Shown: piece by piece, positions 23,316-36,409 of the stretch
Numbering within the stretch: the first letter of the stretch is position 1
How the letters are laid out: each line of letters opens with the position of its first letter
Assembly: GCA_023014365.1 (NCBI GenBank)
Contig: JAEBUN010000007.1
Location: 1,823,430 to 1,887,429, forward strand
Source: Lepiota brunneoincarnata
Taxonomy: Eukaryota > Basidiomycota > Agaricomycetes > Agaricales > Agaricaceae
Direction: 5' to 3'
DNA length: 64,000 nt
Made by a program: the position numbers and the translations under genes
The notes under the pieces: model-generated
Database searches by the model: none
Told to the model about the DNA's origin: nothing
Seen by the model: only the letters and a program-made list of their open reading frames with translations

Positions 23316-26300
23316 TTGTACTCTCACTCCCAGAAGGATATTTTCTCGATAAACTCTGTACAATTACAACTATCCCCAAATAAACGATCCCTTTTCTTAC
23401 CCGTCGAGATTTGGAGTGAACAGACATCAAAACCTGTGGCCATCACCACCCTGATAGACTCAGGAGCCCAAGGGAATTTCATATCCCACAAAGTCATTGA
23501 ACAACATGGTTATCAAACCAAATGGCTGGACCAACCAATCCCTCTCAGTAATGTTGATGGAACTGACAATCAACATGGCAAGATCCATGAATACATCAAA
23601 ATCAGGACCATCATCGATGGAAGAGAATGCATGCTAGAAGCATACATCACAAACACTGGTGAGAAGGATCTCATCATCAGATTTCCCTGGTTGGAACAAT
23701 ACAATCCTGACATCAACTGGAAGACCAAGACATTCTCTTGGAAACCCCAAATTGATCACCAAGATTTTTCCAAACTCCTAAGAACCCTACAATGACCTGT
23801 CAAACTCAATTCCATTGCCATGGACATAATGGCTGGAAAAACCTCTCAACCCAAGGAAAACCCCAAAGAATACATTAACCTGTCAAACATTGGCCTCAAC
23901 ACCTTCTCTTTAGAAAGAGAAATGAACCTGATGCTTCTAACCCCATTAGAAGTAGACACTAAAGTGACACATGCCACAATGCTCCACAATGAACAACATA
24001 ACCCAACAAAATCAGCAAACCAAAAAGGAAAACAACCAGAATCAAACAAGGAACCACCTGAGATCCCTTGGAGATTTGCTTGATGGGCTAAAATATTCAA
24101 CAAGAAAGCATCCAAACAATTCCCACCATCAAGAATGTTTGACCATGAAATAGAACTAAAACCGACATTTGAAGCAAAATCAATGAAACCTTATCAAGTG
24201 GCACCTGCCAAGGAAAAAGCATTAAAAGAATTTATAGACAAAAACCTCCAAAAAGGGTACATATGCCCCTCAAAATCCCCTATGGCATCACCCTTCTTCT
24301 TTGTTGCCAAGAAAGGAGGAGACCTCTGACCCTGCCAAGACTATCATTATCTAAATGATCACACCATCAAAAATGCCTACCCAATCCCCATGATTTCCTC
24401 TATCATGGACAAACTCAAAGGAGCTAAGTACTTCACCAAGCTCAATGTCCGCCTAGGATACAATAACATCAGAATCAAAGATGGCAATCAATGGAAAGCA
24501 GCATTCGAAACTCCTATGGGTCTTTTCGAACTGACAGTCATGCTTTTTGGACTCTGCAATAGTCCTGCTGAAAAGGTGGAAACTTCTATGGGTTTTCATA
24601 TAGATAAATGGCTTGTTCTCACTAAGCTTAGTCGAAATTCGATAAGCTTAAGTTAATACAAGTAGTATGAGATAGATAATGAACAGTTTCGTCTTTTAGG
24701 GTGTTCTGGGGGTGTGTTCTGACAGCAAAATTCAAGAGAATAGTGTTTTTAGAGGTTAACGAACAGCTGTTGAAGTTATCTTAGCCATATGGTGCGACAG
24801 TGAAAGGACAATCCCTGTCAATTCAAAGCGTGGGGTCTCTAGTCTCTGGTCTCTGGTCTCTGAACTCTGTTCTCTGTCTCTGTCTCTGTCTCTAGCACTC
24901 TGGAACTCTAAACTCTGGACTCTGTTCTCTGTCTCTGTCTCTGGGTTGGTCAATGACCAAAGAAATCACACTTAACAATGCACACTAAGTAGTCCTCTGA
25001 AACCATTCTTAATCACAGCTTGCAGACTTGCGTGTGGAAGCAGGGGTGAGACCTCCTTTTTTTTCTCCACGAACAAGCACAACCATATTTATATTGTTTA
25101 GATACATGCGAGAGATAGTAAATATGAAATAGAAAACAATAAGCTTAATTGTTACAGGTACTGCAGAATATTTTGGAAGGTTCAGCAGCATTTCTACCTT
25201 GCCCTGGGTTATGGATTTTTCTCTGATTGACAAATGGCAATCCAGCCAGACATGTTCTGTGCTCATCTGCATTATTCTGCATCCATGTGAGCGCATTAAG
25301 CCTTTGGATCAATTATGATTGGAATGTATGGCATATGGACAATCCCTTGATCCATTGTAATTAATCTCAGTCAGGCAATATGCTGAGGTGCTAGGACCCA
25401 CAAAGCACTCATTAATTATGAGTCTTTGATATGTCTAGGGTTTTGGGCATCAGGTGTCACCTCCCAAACATTGGACATTCCATTCTGTGGTCCAGTCATC
25501 ATTATTGGGCTTGCTATGGGCGTAATACACCTGCAACAGCCGCTATGTACATTCTTTAGGTTCCAACAAATCCGAGTTCATCAGAAAACTGCTTGTAAGG
25601 TCCCTGGATGTGACCGGAGTATACTTGATAGGCTATGTAGAGTCTGTAATCCCTCTGGAGAGCATTCTGATAGCTTGGTTCACTAAGCTTAGTGATATGA
25701 GCTGGTTTGAACACTTCCAAGGCTCAAATATCCTCAGTTTGGTCGAACTGGCTACTATGGGACATAGTACCAATCCTCTATAGGGTTCTTTGATGATATA
25801 GCCAATGATTCTATGTAGAGAATCATTCCAGAGTACAGAATTCATGTATAGGCATGAAATCAGCATATCACCACAACGTTCCAACATATGATGGACATGC
25901 TATTCTCCGAAATAATGGAGAAAGGAGGAATCATCATCTATATGGATGATATCCTAATCTACAGTAAAACCCAGGAAGAAACTGACTGACTTACGGAAAA
26001 AGTACTGCAGATCCTGCAGGAAAACAACCTTTACCTCAAAATGGAAAAATGCAAGTTCAACAAGCAATGACTCAAATATCTCAGCATGATCATCACGCCT
26101 GATGAAATCAAAATGGACCCTGGAAAACTCAAAGGAATAGAAGACTGGCCAGTGCCAAAAACAGTCTGACACATTTGGAAATTCATCAGATTCTGCAACT
26201 TCTACCAGAAGTTCATCTGCAACTACTCCCACCACACCAAACCCCTTAACCAACTCTTATCCAAATCAAACAAATTTGAATGGAAAGAAGAACAACAGAA

Positions 26301-28320
26301 AGTGTTCGAAACGCTCAAGAACAAATTCTTAAAAGAACCGGTGCTTCTCATGCCTGACTCCACAAAACCCTTCAAAATAGAAGCCAATGCTTCCAAATTT
26401 GCATCAGGAGCTGTCCTGTACCAACATGACATCAATGGAATACGGAAACCCATATCATTCTATTCAAAGACGTTCGGACCAGTGGAACAAAACTACAACA
26501 TCTATGACAGGGAACTCCTCGCTATTATCCAAGCCCTTGAAGAATGGTGCCACTATCTCCTTGGTAGCCCCCATACTGTCCATATCAGAATGGACCACCA
26601 AAACCTCATGTATTGGCATAAACCCCAGAAAATCAACTGCCAACAAGCACAATGGGTCCAGACCCTCACTGACTACAACTTCAAACTAGAACACGTCCTA
26701 GGATCAAAGATCCCTGCACCAGACACTCTATCAAGATGTCCAGACCACATCCCTGATGAGGATAACAATAATGAAGATGTCACCATGCTTCCAAACAACC
26801 TCTTTGTCACCGCAGCTGACATAGAAGATCAAAGTTTGATCACAGAACTCCCAGAACACCTCTTTATCACCGCTGTTGATATGGAACTCCAAGAAAGAAT
26901 CACAGAATCACCCAAATATGATGCTAGAACCACCGAAGCGTTCAAACTCCTGAAGGAAACTCACCCTAACACTGCCGATAAAGACTTTGGGATGGTTCTG
27001 ACCTCAAATGGTCCACTCCTCACATTTCAAGAACATGTCATCATTCCAGAAGATCTCCAACCCAGACGCAATGTCATCACAAGATACCATGACCACCCTT
27101 ACACATGGCCACCCTGGAGAACAGGAAACATACCACCTCGCCAAGAAAGAAGTATATTGGCCAGGAATGTCGACGTTCATAAAGAACTACGTCAAAGGCT
27201 GTCCAGAGTGTCAGCAACACAAAATCATATGCAGGCCAGATCATGCACCAACTCAACTGATCCCACCATCATCTTCCAAATGCCCATTTGCTCAGATCTC
27301 ATGGGATCTTATCACCAGTCTACCACCTAGCACTGGTCATAATGCGATATTGTCCATGGTGGACCACGGCCTTATGAAGGGGGTAATTTTCATCCTAACC
27401 TCAGATCGATCAAACACCAACGACATCAGACAACTATTAATAGAAAAAGTCTTCACCAGGTTCGGATTACCCAACAAGATCATATCAGATCGAGATCCCA
27501 GATTTGCCGCCAACTCCCTCCAAGAACTAGCCAAACGATTAAACATCCAACAAGCATTCTCAACCGCATACCACCCCCAGACAGACAGCACCACCAAATG
27601 ATACAACCAGGAAATCAAAACCTACCTCACCATATATTGCACCAGGAACCCCCTTGACTGGTCAGAAACCCTCCCTATTGCCAAATTCACACACAACTCC
27701 AAAATACATGCCTCAAGGCAGAAATCCCCATTTGAACTAATCATGGGATACAACCCTCTGCCAATACCCATGGTAATGGAAACATCAAACTTTCCATCAG
27801 TAGATGAACACATCAGACTCCTTGATGATGCCAGAAAAGAAGCACACGTGGCACATCAACTCTCCACTGATATTATGAAACAAAGAACCAGAAGAACTGT
27901 CAAACCCCTTGAAACATGTCAAAAAGTATGGCTAGAAGCCAAGAACCTCAAACTCCCCTTCATCTCCGACAAGATATCCCCAAAAAGACTAGGACCTTTC
28001 CTTATCTCAGAAGTCTTATCGCTACTCACATACAAACTAAAACTTCCGATCAAATGGAAGATACATCCAGTGTTCCACTGAAATCTTTTAACCCCATATA
28101 CCAAAACAGAAGCATACAGATCTCACCCAACTCTACCACCACCAGACATCATCAATGAAGAAGAAGAATACAAGATAGAAGCTATTCTTAATCACCACCA
28201 ATATCACAGAAAACTCCAATACTATGTCAAATGAAAAGGATACTCCCACACAGAGAACAAATGGATCACTGATGAAACACTCCATGCAAATGCTGAAGAA
28301 TACTTAACCAAGTATAAAGA
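23316..28320 (+). pseudogene. Chromovirus pol (protease to chromodomain), decayed
   Basis: Order: aspartic protease TLIDSGAQGNFIS (23452-23490); RT with [24 protein letters not shown] and [10 protein letters not shown], cut at 24568 and resuming at 25871 with TTFQHMMDML and catalytic YMDDILIYS (~25940); RNase H with KIEANASKFASGAVLYQ and YDRELLAIIQALEEW; integrase zinc finger with CPECQQHK (~27210), core ISWDLITSLP and IISDRDPRFA; C-terminal HPVFH; chromodomain YKIEAILNHHQYHRKLQYYV then KGYSHTENKWITDE (28170-28275), with TGA in place of the Trp of the VKWKGY motif. At least six in-frame stops. Confidence 0.82.
24569..25870 (-). mobile_element. Solo 1.3-kb LTR inside chromovirus RT
   Basis: The 1,302-bp unit has plus-strand ends TGAAAAGGTGG and AATCAGCATATCA. 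It is the only undivided minus-oriented copy here and defines the full LTR. It splits the RT coding between NSPA and TTFQ. The flanks CCTGC and CCACA do not match, so the target duplication is lost or the copy arose by recombination between elements. Confidence 0.85.
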
Positions 28321-28325
28321 AGCTC

Positions 28326-29700
28326 ATGGAATTCTCCAGAAAGATCAGGAGCCCACCAGAACCTACCAAATACAACTCTGCTCCCACACCAAACATACTT
28401 AAAAAGATGCCCATGAACCTCGACCTCACTTGCCCCCAAACCACTCTCCCTTACTCCACAACACCTTCCCCAACTTCCTCATTGTCCTCTATCATCATTG
28501 TCAACAATGCAAGCATCAAACATACAACACTTCAGACAACTCCTGTTCCAGCCCTGTCTCCCAACACCCCCTCTCACACCTTCGCTGCTGCTTACACCTC
28601 CCTCAGAGATGAGACCCCTGACCCCAATGCCACCCCAGAACCAACAATTGCCCCAGCCGCCTCCCTTAGATACCATACAGCTGGAGTACAACCACATGGA
28701 CCAGATCACCCTTCTGATGGAGATCTGCATGAGGCTGCCACCGACGGAGCCTTTACGGATAAATTGGAACACTCTCCAATTTCAGAATACGACCAACAAC
28801 TCTGGTATGACTATACCCACCACATACGACAGACTAAGGCTCTTGCTACTGCATACAATACACAACATGCCTGGACAGAATCACTCAAGCAACTTCTCCA
28901 CTCAAGATTGAGCCTCATGTCTGAGGTGTCGAAGAACCTACCCAAGCAAGATGAGATACATACCTTGCAGCCCCCCACCACAACCATCTCCCCCACCATT
29001 ACCATGACAACCCCTACCGCAATCACCACTACCACTCCCAGCAAGGGAAAGAAGCCTGCCAACATCAGAAATCCCTTCAGACTTCTCACCCCCACCAAGA
29101 ACACCACCCACACTGTCACCAATAACAACATCCCAATTTGGAACTCCCCCAATCCCGTTCACTCATGAACCAACCCCCAAACCACCAACAGATCAGTCTG
29201 CATCCAATGCAGATATACCAGATACTGGGCCATGGACTGTCCCCAATTTGCCTGTCTCAGATGTAAACAATATGCCCCAGGGCACTACTCCTACAACTGT
29301 ATCAAATATAGATGCCCCCATTGCACTGTTTTCCAACCACACCATAAACGGACCAAATGTCCAAATCAAAAGACTCAACACACCCCCTACTCCCAAACTC
29401 CAGCAACCTGTCCCACAATGACCCCCACCACTCACAGTTGATACATCGACCTCACAAACGATGACTACTATGAGGAATGTTACAACAAGGTCACCAAGTC
29501 CAATATCACAGGAGAACCATGTGGTTCTTTCTGAAGAAAACCCAACCACCCCACCAGAAGAAAGAATAGAAAGTCCTCATTTCAGACGTCTCCTATATGA
29601 CATTTTCTATCCAGGACAACCCCCTTCCCCAGAAACCACCGCTGTACTCAATCTCCACAGAACCCCTACCCCCACCTTTTCTCCTGTCATTCCCCCTTGA
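28326..29700 (+). pseudogene. 3' ORF with zinc knuckles, between chromodomain and LTR
   Basis: A 280-codon frame (28326-29168) rich in Pro, Thr and Ser holds a helical segment (YDQQLWYDYTHHIRQTKALA) and a basic tail (KGKKPANIRNPFRLL). After a TGA the same frame continues with CIQCRYTRYWAMDC, where Tyr replaces the usual His, then CLRCKQYAPGHYSYNC and CPHC. A related ORF lies next to the 3' LTR of the other copy at 5477-5941. It may be a displaced Gag-like nucleocapsid or an accessory RNA-binding protein; no family is assigned. Confidence 0.65.
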
Positions 29701-29816
29701 CCAGACTCCACCAACCAACCTCAAATCGATTACTATGAACCAAATTACCTAGCCAAATACCCAGAAGAAGGAAACTAACAAGTTGTAATGGAAAACAACT
29801 CTAGAAGCGGACCTAA

Positions 29817-30201
29817 TGTTATCAGAAGTCTTATCAGAAGGACAGTTATTTTTAGCTTATATTCCCATGTCACTATGAAACCATCAGTAGTGTACATCAG
29901 AAGGACTATTCTTAGTATATGCCTCATGTTTCTTATCTCTGACTCATAGCTACTCTGGTCCAGACTATTATAGTAGGAGTACAGCCACACTTAGAAGTAT
30001 ATAAGGGTACAGTACAATACCTTGTATCCTTATCTTAGTGTTATACAGTTCTTGCCTCCTATAACTCTTTGCCTCTAAACCGGCTGGACTATAGTGCTCC
30101 ATCATCTCCAAGTCACGCTTAGTAGGACAGGACCAAGTCTGTATAGACATCCTGTGTCGAACTCCATGCTACTCAAGAGCAAACCCCTAACCCAAGTAAC
30201 A
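29817..30201 (+). repeat. 3' LTR of the plus-strand chromovirus
   Basis: The 385-bp LTR starts TGTTATCAGAAG and ends CCCAAGTAACA. It is the same family as 4005-4351 and 4835-5253. Confidence 0.85.
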
Positions 30202-31051
30202 CCTAGACATACCTTGTGTAAGGGGGGGCAAACCTGCCAGTCCCCTTACATGGATGGGGTACCAGGAGGGGTGGTGGATGAAGTGGTAAGGGTGGGACAT
30301 GGCTTGCTTCCATCAAAGTGACCCCATAGTCCTTTTCCATGTATGACAGTATGGAAACGCACAGAGAATATTAGCCAGTTCATGCCTTGGGGGTCAAGGG
30401 GTGGTACAGAGGTGGAGAGGTTGTTGTTTATGGTGTTCATTGTGTGTATGATGCATTGTAACAAGTGTTAGAAAAATTTTAATGGGTCAGGGCCCATAAC
30501 CTGTAGAATGTCTAAGTCTCAGTAGCTTGTAGTGTGAGTACTCAGTATTATATACCTGTAGAATGTCTAAGTCTACCATAGGCATAAGTATCATAGTGTA
30601 AAACATAATGGTAAATTTCTACTCACCTCAGTAGCTCGTAGTGCGAGTACTGAGGTGTCTAACGGCAGGTTGGTGAGTATATACACTACCGACGGGTGTC
30701 CATAAATGGGCGAAAACATGCCCGGGGGGTTCGCTTACAATGTACAAACAAAACAATCCCAAAACGGGATATGTCGCAGAAAGCTCGACATGAGCTTGCT
30801 AGCTCAACAGATACCTTAGCTCCTAATGACGAGGATTGTCTCTGCTGCCATAAGACCTCTGAAAGGCTACAGCATAACCAGCCTGCGGTTTCCTTCCTCA
30901 GTTTCACTCTCTCACTCTTTCTAGAGTCCCTCACTCAACTGGAGTTGTAATTGTACCTATCCCCACAAGGTCGAGAGAATGAGCCCGTGGTCGTTTCGTC
31001 AACCACACCTTGCCCTTATGATTGTCTTGGAGGATGATTCTCTTTCCTACA
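30202..31051. other. Spacer with two hairpin repeats
   Basis: No gene is seen. Two near-palindromes starting CTCAGTAGCT (about 30518-30546 and 30626-30654) and two copies of CCTGTAGAATGTCTAAGTCT (about 30499 and 30558) occur here. The hairpins have a CTCAGTA/TACTGAG outer stem, intact in the second copy. Confidence 0.45.
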
Positions 31052-32790
31052 GGGTTGCGACTCTTGGTGTTTGTACTTGACTCTTCCCGGCCTGTGCAAT
31101 GACAAAGTGCAATGCCAATTTTATTTGTGACCTCGAAGCTCACACGCGTTGTACGGGAGATAACCACTGCATTGCCTAAGTTAATATAAGCCAGGGCGCA
31201 CAGGCCCTGTCATCTCTGGCATACAGCTCGCTAGATTGGCTGGAATGATCTGGGGAACTGGAGTCGTCCTGGACCGTCAGACTCGGCTTGACCTCAATAC
31301 TGTTCCAACAAAGGATCATTTTGTTATACCTATTATCGCTTTTCAACTGGCCTCTAAATACCCACTGTCTGCGGATTCGAGGACCGTCACTTGGGGTGCC
31401 AGCAGTATACTGACCCGCTTAGACAGTCTGCCCGGAATGCAAGGGAAGCCGTGAGCAATCGAGATCAATAATAACCTCGTCTCAGGCCTTCCCCGGCTCG
31501 AGCCTTTCACCCAGGAGCCGCCAAGAGCCCCATTCGAAAGCAGCTGTCTTTGCTGGAGGTTGTGTGGAGCTATGAGGAAAGGCCGGAGAGGTCCTCACTG
31601 TGTCTGACGGAGCCCGTGAAGAGGTTAAGCACTGTTTACGAGACGAGTTCGCAGGGTTAGAAGGAACTTATTTCATCACGGCGCCAGTCTCATAATAGCC
31701 AATGGAGGCCCACGGTTAGGTGGTTAGTTCCGGGGTGTATTCAACTTACAGGGGCCCCGTTCCTCAGCTCGCTGAACGTCATCACTGACCTCGTTGCGAT
31801 CCAAAGAAATATACCCAGTGCCTCGCCGATGATCCACACTATATGCGTGTGTGCCCTCTTTCAGAACCCCATTGAGTGCAAAGAGACTGTGTGTTGGCGA
31901 ACGGGAAAGCCAAGTTCCGTTGGCTTTTCCTCTGAGGCACGAAGCCTTAGCACCCTCCCCATGCATGATTGATCAATGATTACACTAGATAAGATACTTG
32001 AATCCACTCGCTTATTGCCTGCTGAGGGTGCCCTGGTAATGTGACGCTCCAGGCCCATAGACAAAGATACCACCCAAGGCAATTCAACAGACCGCCAACA
32101 GACCGGGCACTCAACCCGAGGACCTCACAGACTGGCCCCTTGCCTTGGACTGTCGAGCATCACTCATGCGCTAGACTCTGCAGATCAACTGCACAGCACA
32201 AGTTGTGCGAGGTGGGATGCTCGTGAGTCAGCCGAGTCGTACATTCGAGCATCTGCATCAACGGTGGAAGTTTCTAGGACTTGGGGTTAAGTGTGCATAC
32301 GGAGCTGAACAATTATTACAAGTGTGCCTTGAGACTAAGTAATAATGAGTTCGGCAGGCCGGCTGGGTTCCCTCTGTACACTCCAATGTCCATCGAGGCC
32401 TGCGTTCTGTATCCGGAAGTTTTACTTGACATCCGCGTCGCCGAAGACTACCCAAGTGAGGAATAGGCAACTTTGCTTCAGTCGGCCCGTCTGGCCCATT
32501 CGGCGCATGCGCAGTAGAAGAGGTGTGGGGGAAAGGCCACGTGAGATGTGGCTGTAACGACTGTGGTGGGAACACAGCTTCAGAACAACACCCCTACTTT
32601 ATTTCGCAGAAAAATCTCCAAGAGCTCTCATGTCGACCCGTTACTCAATTACGCCGCATTCTGTAAGTCCGACCTGGTCACACTGCACTATAAGAAATCC
32701 TTTTCTCACTTTTCCAAAAATTCCTTGACAGTCGGGATCCTTGCGGGGTCGTTATCATGGACGCATCACAACCAACACTGGGTGATTGTA
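31052..32790 (+). repeat. Duplicated NACHT 5' flank (D), copy 1, without its gene
   Basis: This matches 37117-39050 over most of its length, from GGGTTGCGACTC to CAACCAACACTGGGT. The copy at 37117 leads into NACHT gene 1; here the sequence passes straight into repeat R. Small ORFs are not shared between the copies, so I treat it as a non-coding or regulatory flank. Confidence 0.75.
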
Positions 32791-34396
32791 ACGTCTTGAT
32801 GAAGTGAAATGGTGATCTTATTCTTTCAACCAAACATACTAACGATCTATCTACTCGTATCTACGAACTATTGTGCTGTAACATAAGACCCATCCCACTA
32901 ATGATAATCGTTATCATCGAGTCATTATCCCGTCTTCACTCTGCCCCAATCGTGACATCTCGCTCTCCCCAAGTGTCCCAAGCAATTCATTCTGTAGATC
33001 CACAGTAAGTAAGACACATAAGAACACATTACAGCAGAAGTTGCTTCTGTATTTGATTGACATGTCTCACCTATGACGCGAGCTATTAAAATGATTTCTT
33101 TTGGAATCTCGCACTGTGTTCCGGATGGAAATCTAGACCGTTGTGAAGATGATGCAAATACACGTCCACACAGGAACTACAAAAAAATGCGGATTAATAA
33201 CTTTTCTGCACACAACATTTTCGAGCCGGTGACCAAATATCATAGTTTTCCGATGAGGCAGAATTAATAAACTGTTTCACTTTCCCAGAAAGTAGCGACT
33301 GGTTCGGAAGGAAGCAAACAACTTGCCCTTCTGGCAGTGGATGCGCCACCCACACAATAAAGTGGGAAACTGTATTCATGGCGACAATATTGAAATACAC
33401 GGCCCATCCGCGTCATTTGATGCTCGAGGATCTGCACTGAATAGGCAAGTGGTGTTACAGGAAGATCAAGGGTCGGTGCCACTCTTTTGTTCTCATTTAT
33501 TATTTCTCCATTCCTCCCGGCATCCGGATGACATCCGTTCCACCACTCAACACTCAGCGCGGGACGAAAAAAAAAAGTCATCACCGTTTTATCGACATCC
33601 TGAAAGAATGTGTCGCCTCAAAGTGTATGTCCCCGTTCATATACTTTCAACCTTGGTCCAATTGACACCCTTCGTTGCCAGACTAGGATACTTCTGCATT
33701 ACCCCGGGCTGCGACAGAAAAACATTTAGAGAATTCCTAGTATGCAGTACACCCAACTCCATATTGCCTCCCATACTGACTTCATTCATTCGTTCTGCCA
33801 GGATCCTGTGGGTAATATCCTCACATGGACTTTGTTCGACTGATCCGGGATGTTTCCAGGTCGACTGCGGGAAAATTTTTTGTCGCGGGAGCCACAGTTA
33901 CACTGGGGAGAGAGTGTTGCGGACAAAGGAGGAACGTGTGGATTGGGTGAAGTAAGCCTGTCAAAATTCTTTTTAAAATGTCAAGGTCGGAGTGTATTTG
34001 ATTAATGCCCTTATACCTTCCTTCCACTAGACAGTACGGCAGCCAAGTTTGGGAATGGGAACTATGTGAGGGATTTTGTCTCTGTCCATTTCATGAGAGA
34101 GGGAACTCAGTTGATGTTTTTCAGACGGAAAACGCCTTTGTAAATACTGTTAGGATGTGTTCGACAAACGGATGAAAAAAAATCAGAAGCTCAATCAGAA
34201 GAAAACGAAACAAACGAGGGGAGGGAAGAACGTGCCGGCGGATACACGTGCGCAACCATCCCGTGAGGGGCGGAGGCCAACACGATTGCCATTACGATAA
34301 ACAGTAAAATGAACAGAAGAAAACATTATCTAAGCAAGGGCAAAGTGACGTGTGGACGAGAAATTACGGGAAGCCTACTGGTTTGCATCATCGAGT
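32738..34396. repeat. Dispersed repeat R, copy 2 (no Tc1)
   Basis: This is the paralogue of 1-3001 and lacks the Tc1 element: around 33622-33632 the sequence reads GTGTATGTCCCC, the empty target. Otherwise the copies differ by scattered substitutions and small gaps, including a ~50-base deletion near 33420. Confidence 0.85.
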
Positions 34397-34804
34397 AGAT
34401 AATTTAAATAGTGGCGAGATCATGTAAATACGGAGCTCCTTACTTGATATTCGAATACTAGTAACTATCTTGAGTCCCCACTCATTCGTTGGTCGTTCCC
34501 TTTAGTAAGACCGCCCGCCGACGATGTCCTTTGACGAAGCACCCGATCTCACAATTATCTAAAATATGTCGTGGGGGAAAATCAGTGAATAACTACGGAA
34601 ATTATGAGAGGAAGAATACACTAAGAAAGGGCATTGCGCCACCGGGGGCATTGAAGACAACGGTGAGGAGGGAGTGCGCGTTTTCTCCCTCACAATGTGG
34701 CGCCTTGTCTTTTCCTTCTGTACTTGTTGAGCAACCCACAACGTCATCCTATGTTGGTTAATGTATTACGTAACCACGTTGCTCGGATAAAATAACTACA
34801 GGAT
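34397..34804. other. Spacer, nothing recognised
   Basis: No ORF with recognisable motifs and no repeat matching elsewhere in the window. Confidence 0.4.
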
Positions 34805-36409
34805 TCATAAGATACATGTGCAAACACAATCCCGAGGGAGGAAATCATAAATGAACGTAACATCAGCCATAGTGCCAGTAGGCACTGTCTCAACAAAAAC
34901 ATTGTCATCTTCTCCGCGTGCCCCAGCACCGCTCAAAACCTCCTCAAACTCCTCTTTCAGTTGTGCTATCTCATTCAAAACAGCAGTCCTCTTAATCCAT
35001 GTCGTAAAGGAGACCTCCTCACCTTCCGTCCCAAGTCCCGAATACCCATCCCGGGATTCAACATAGGCAGCGACATATCATAACCCATAAACGTCTGAAC
35101 GGTCCGTATCCGTCGGTACGTTGCCCTGATAAGCACCAGCGACTTGATCTTAGTTGAATGGGCCATGAGCCGAATGTCGTTCACTCCCCCACCACTTGGT
35201 GAGACTGGCCATGGCTTGAGCGCTGAAGGAGACGCCGGACCAAGATGCACGATTCGTGGGCCTTGACCTTCCTCACCCTCAGCCTGATGATACGCAATAC
35301 CACCCCACTGAGGGGTGTGGACGGCGTTGACAGAATTGGTGATGTGTGTTGGTATCCGGGTATTCGACGCTCTCCCGAAGTCGATTGGGGCAGTTCCAGA
35401 GAAGCCAGTCTCCCATGTCCAGGTCTACTGCTATGCGGGCCAAGGTGGAGGGAAGGAGTCGACAACTCTTGCAGTGTTGAGGGGGAGCGACTCACGCGAG
35501 GGGAGTCGGGTGAATGGAACATACCCGATCACCTCGGCTTGGCGAATACGGATGTCGAAATGCGGCGTCTCATACCACTGATGTTGGGCGAAGCAAAAGG
35601 ACTCCCACGTCGTTGTATAATTCTCAATTCTTGGTCTAGGGCCACGACCTTCTCCGCCACGAACGACCAAAGCTGAAGCCTGAGTGGTGATCGATAGGCG
35701 TATAAAAACTTGGAAGCTGACCATAGCGCATAATCAATTACTCGCGGGCGTACTGAGGTAGTTGCCGGGCTAGTGTCCATCGTGAATGGCCCGGAAGGTC
35801 GAAGAATGAAGGGAGATTGCTGCTACGATCAAACTGTTCGCTAACTCTGGGTGACAGTGTGGGAGAAGGCAAAGGAGAAAAGTCGCTCAGACTCGACCCA
35901 TGCAGCGCAAAATAGGCATTTCCGTCCATGAGCACCGATTTCAAGAATGCAGCCAAGCGATGCCACAGATCTGTAAGTGTTGCAGAAATTTCGTTCTCGG
36001 CCCGAATCACGACGATTTTGATAATCTGCAGTGCCGCGACGAATGTCGGCAGATGGGCCCACCACTGCTTCTCCTCTCTGTTCCACTTCTCATGAGACTT
36101 GGTCCGTGATAGAGGTAGACTATCAGAAGCACGTAAGCTCCTTTGGTATGCCGTCATGGTGTAAAGAAGAAGTCGAATCCACGAACTACTCAGGGACGGC
36201 CAGTGCCAGACTTCGGATTTCCCAGTCTCCGAAGCTAACTGATCCGTTGTCTTCAGCATCAATGTCAGGGGTAACACGACGTGAGCGAGGAAATAGAACA
36301 AAGATCTGTGCTTCTCGAGTTCTCTAATCACGTCAACACCATGAAGGAAAACAGCTTCCGCTAGGAGTGGTACCAGCGCTACGCGGGAATGCAACTTGGA
36401 CACTGCCAT
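34805..36409 (-). pseudogene. Unrecognised minus-strand gene, broken
   Basis: A 220-odd-codon frame starts at ATG 36407-36409 (MAVSKLHSRV), is mostly helical (VDVIRELEKHRSLFYFLAHV; LPTFVAALQIIKIVVIRA; LWHRLAAFLKSVLMDGNAYF) and ends near 35738. A second frame runs from ~35690 through RPRIENYTTTWESF and DSFPPPWPA, has two TAGs near 35425, then continues with WETGFSGTAPIDFG and KIKSLVLIRATYRRIRTVQT; after a one-base shift near 35015 it reads EEVSFTTWIKRTAVLNEIAQ and ends at 34805. Composition and length argue for real coding. I cannot name the family. The 5' part is missing or lies beyond 36409. Confidence 0.45.

Larger units (their letters stand above)
23238..30201 (+). mobile_element. Plus-strand chromovirus, 5' end missing
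   Basis: Interior from protease (23316) through RT, RNase H, integrase, chromodomain and a 3' zinc-knuckle ORF to a 385-bp 3' LTR at 29817-30201. The 5' LTR and the N-terminal part are gone: the left side abuts an LTR of the other family at 23237. RT is interrupted by a solo LTR. Many frames end in TGA where CGA or TGG would be expected. Confidence 0.85.

Noticed and set aside
30696..30950. 84-codon plus-strand ORF with paired cysteines
   Set aside because: It overlaps an equally long minus-strand ORF, has no family motif and no conserved copy.
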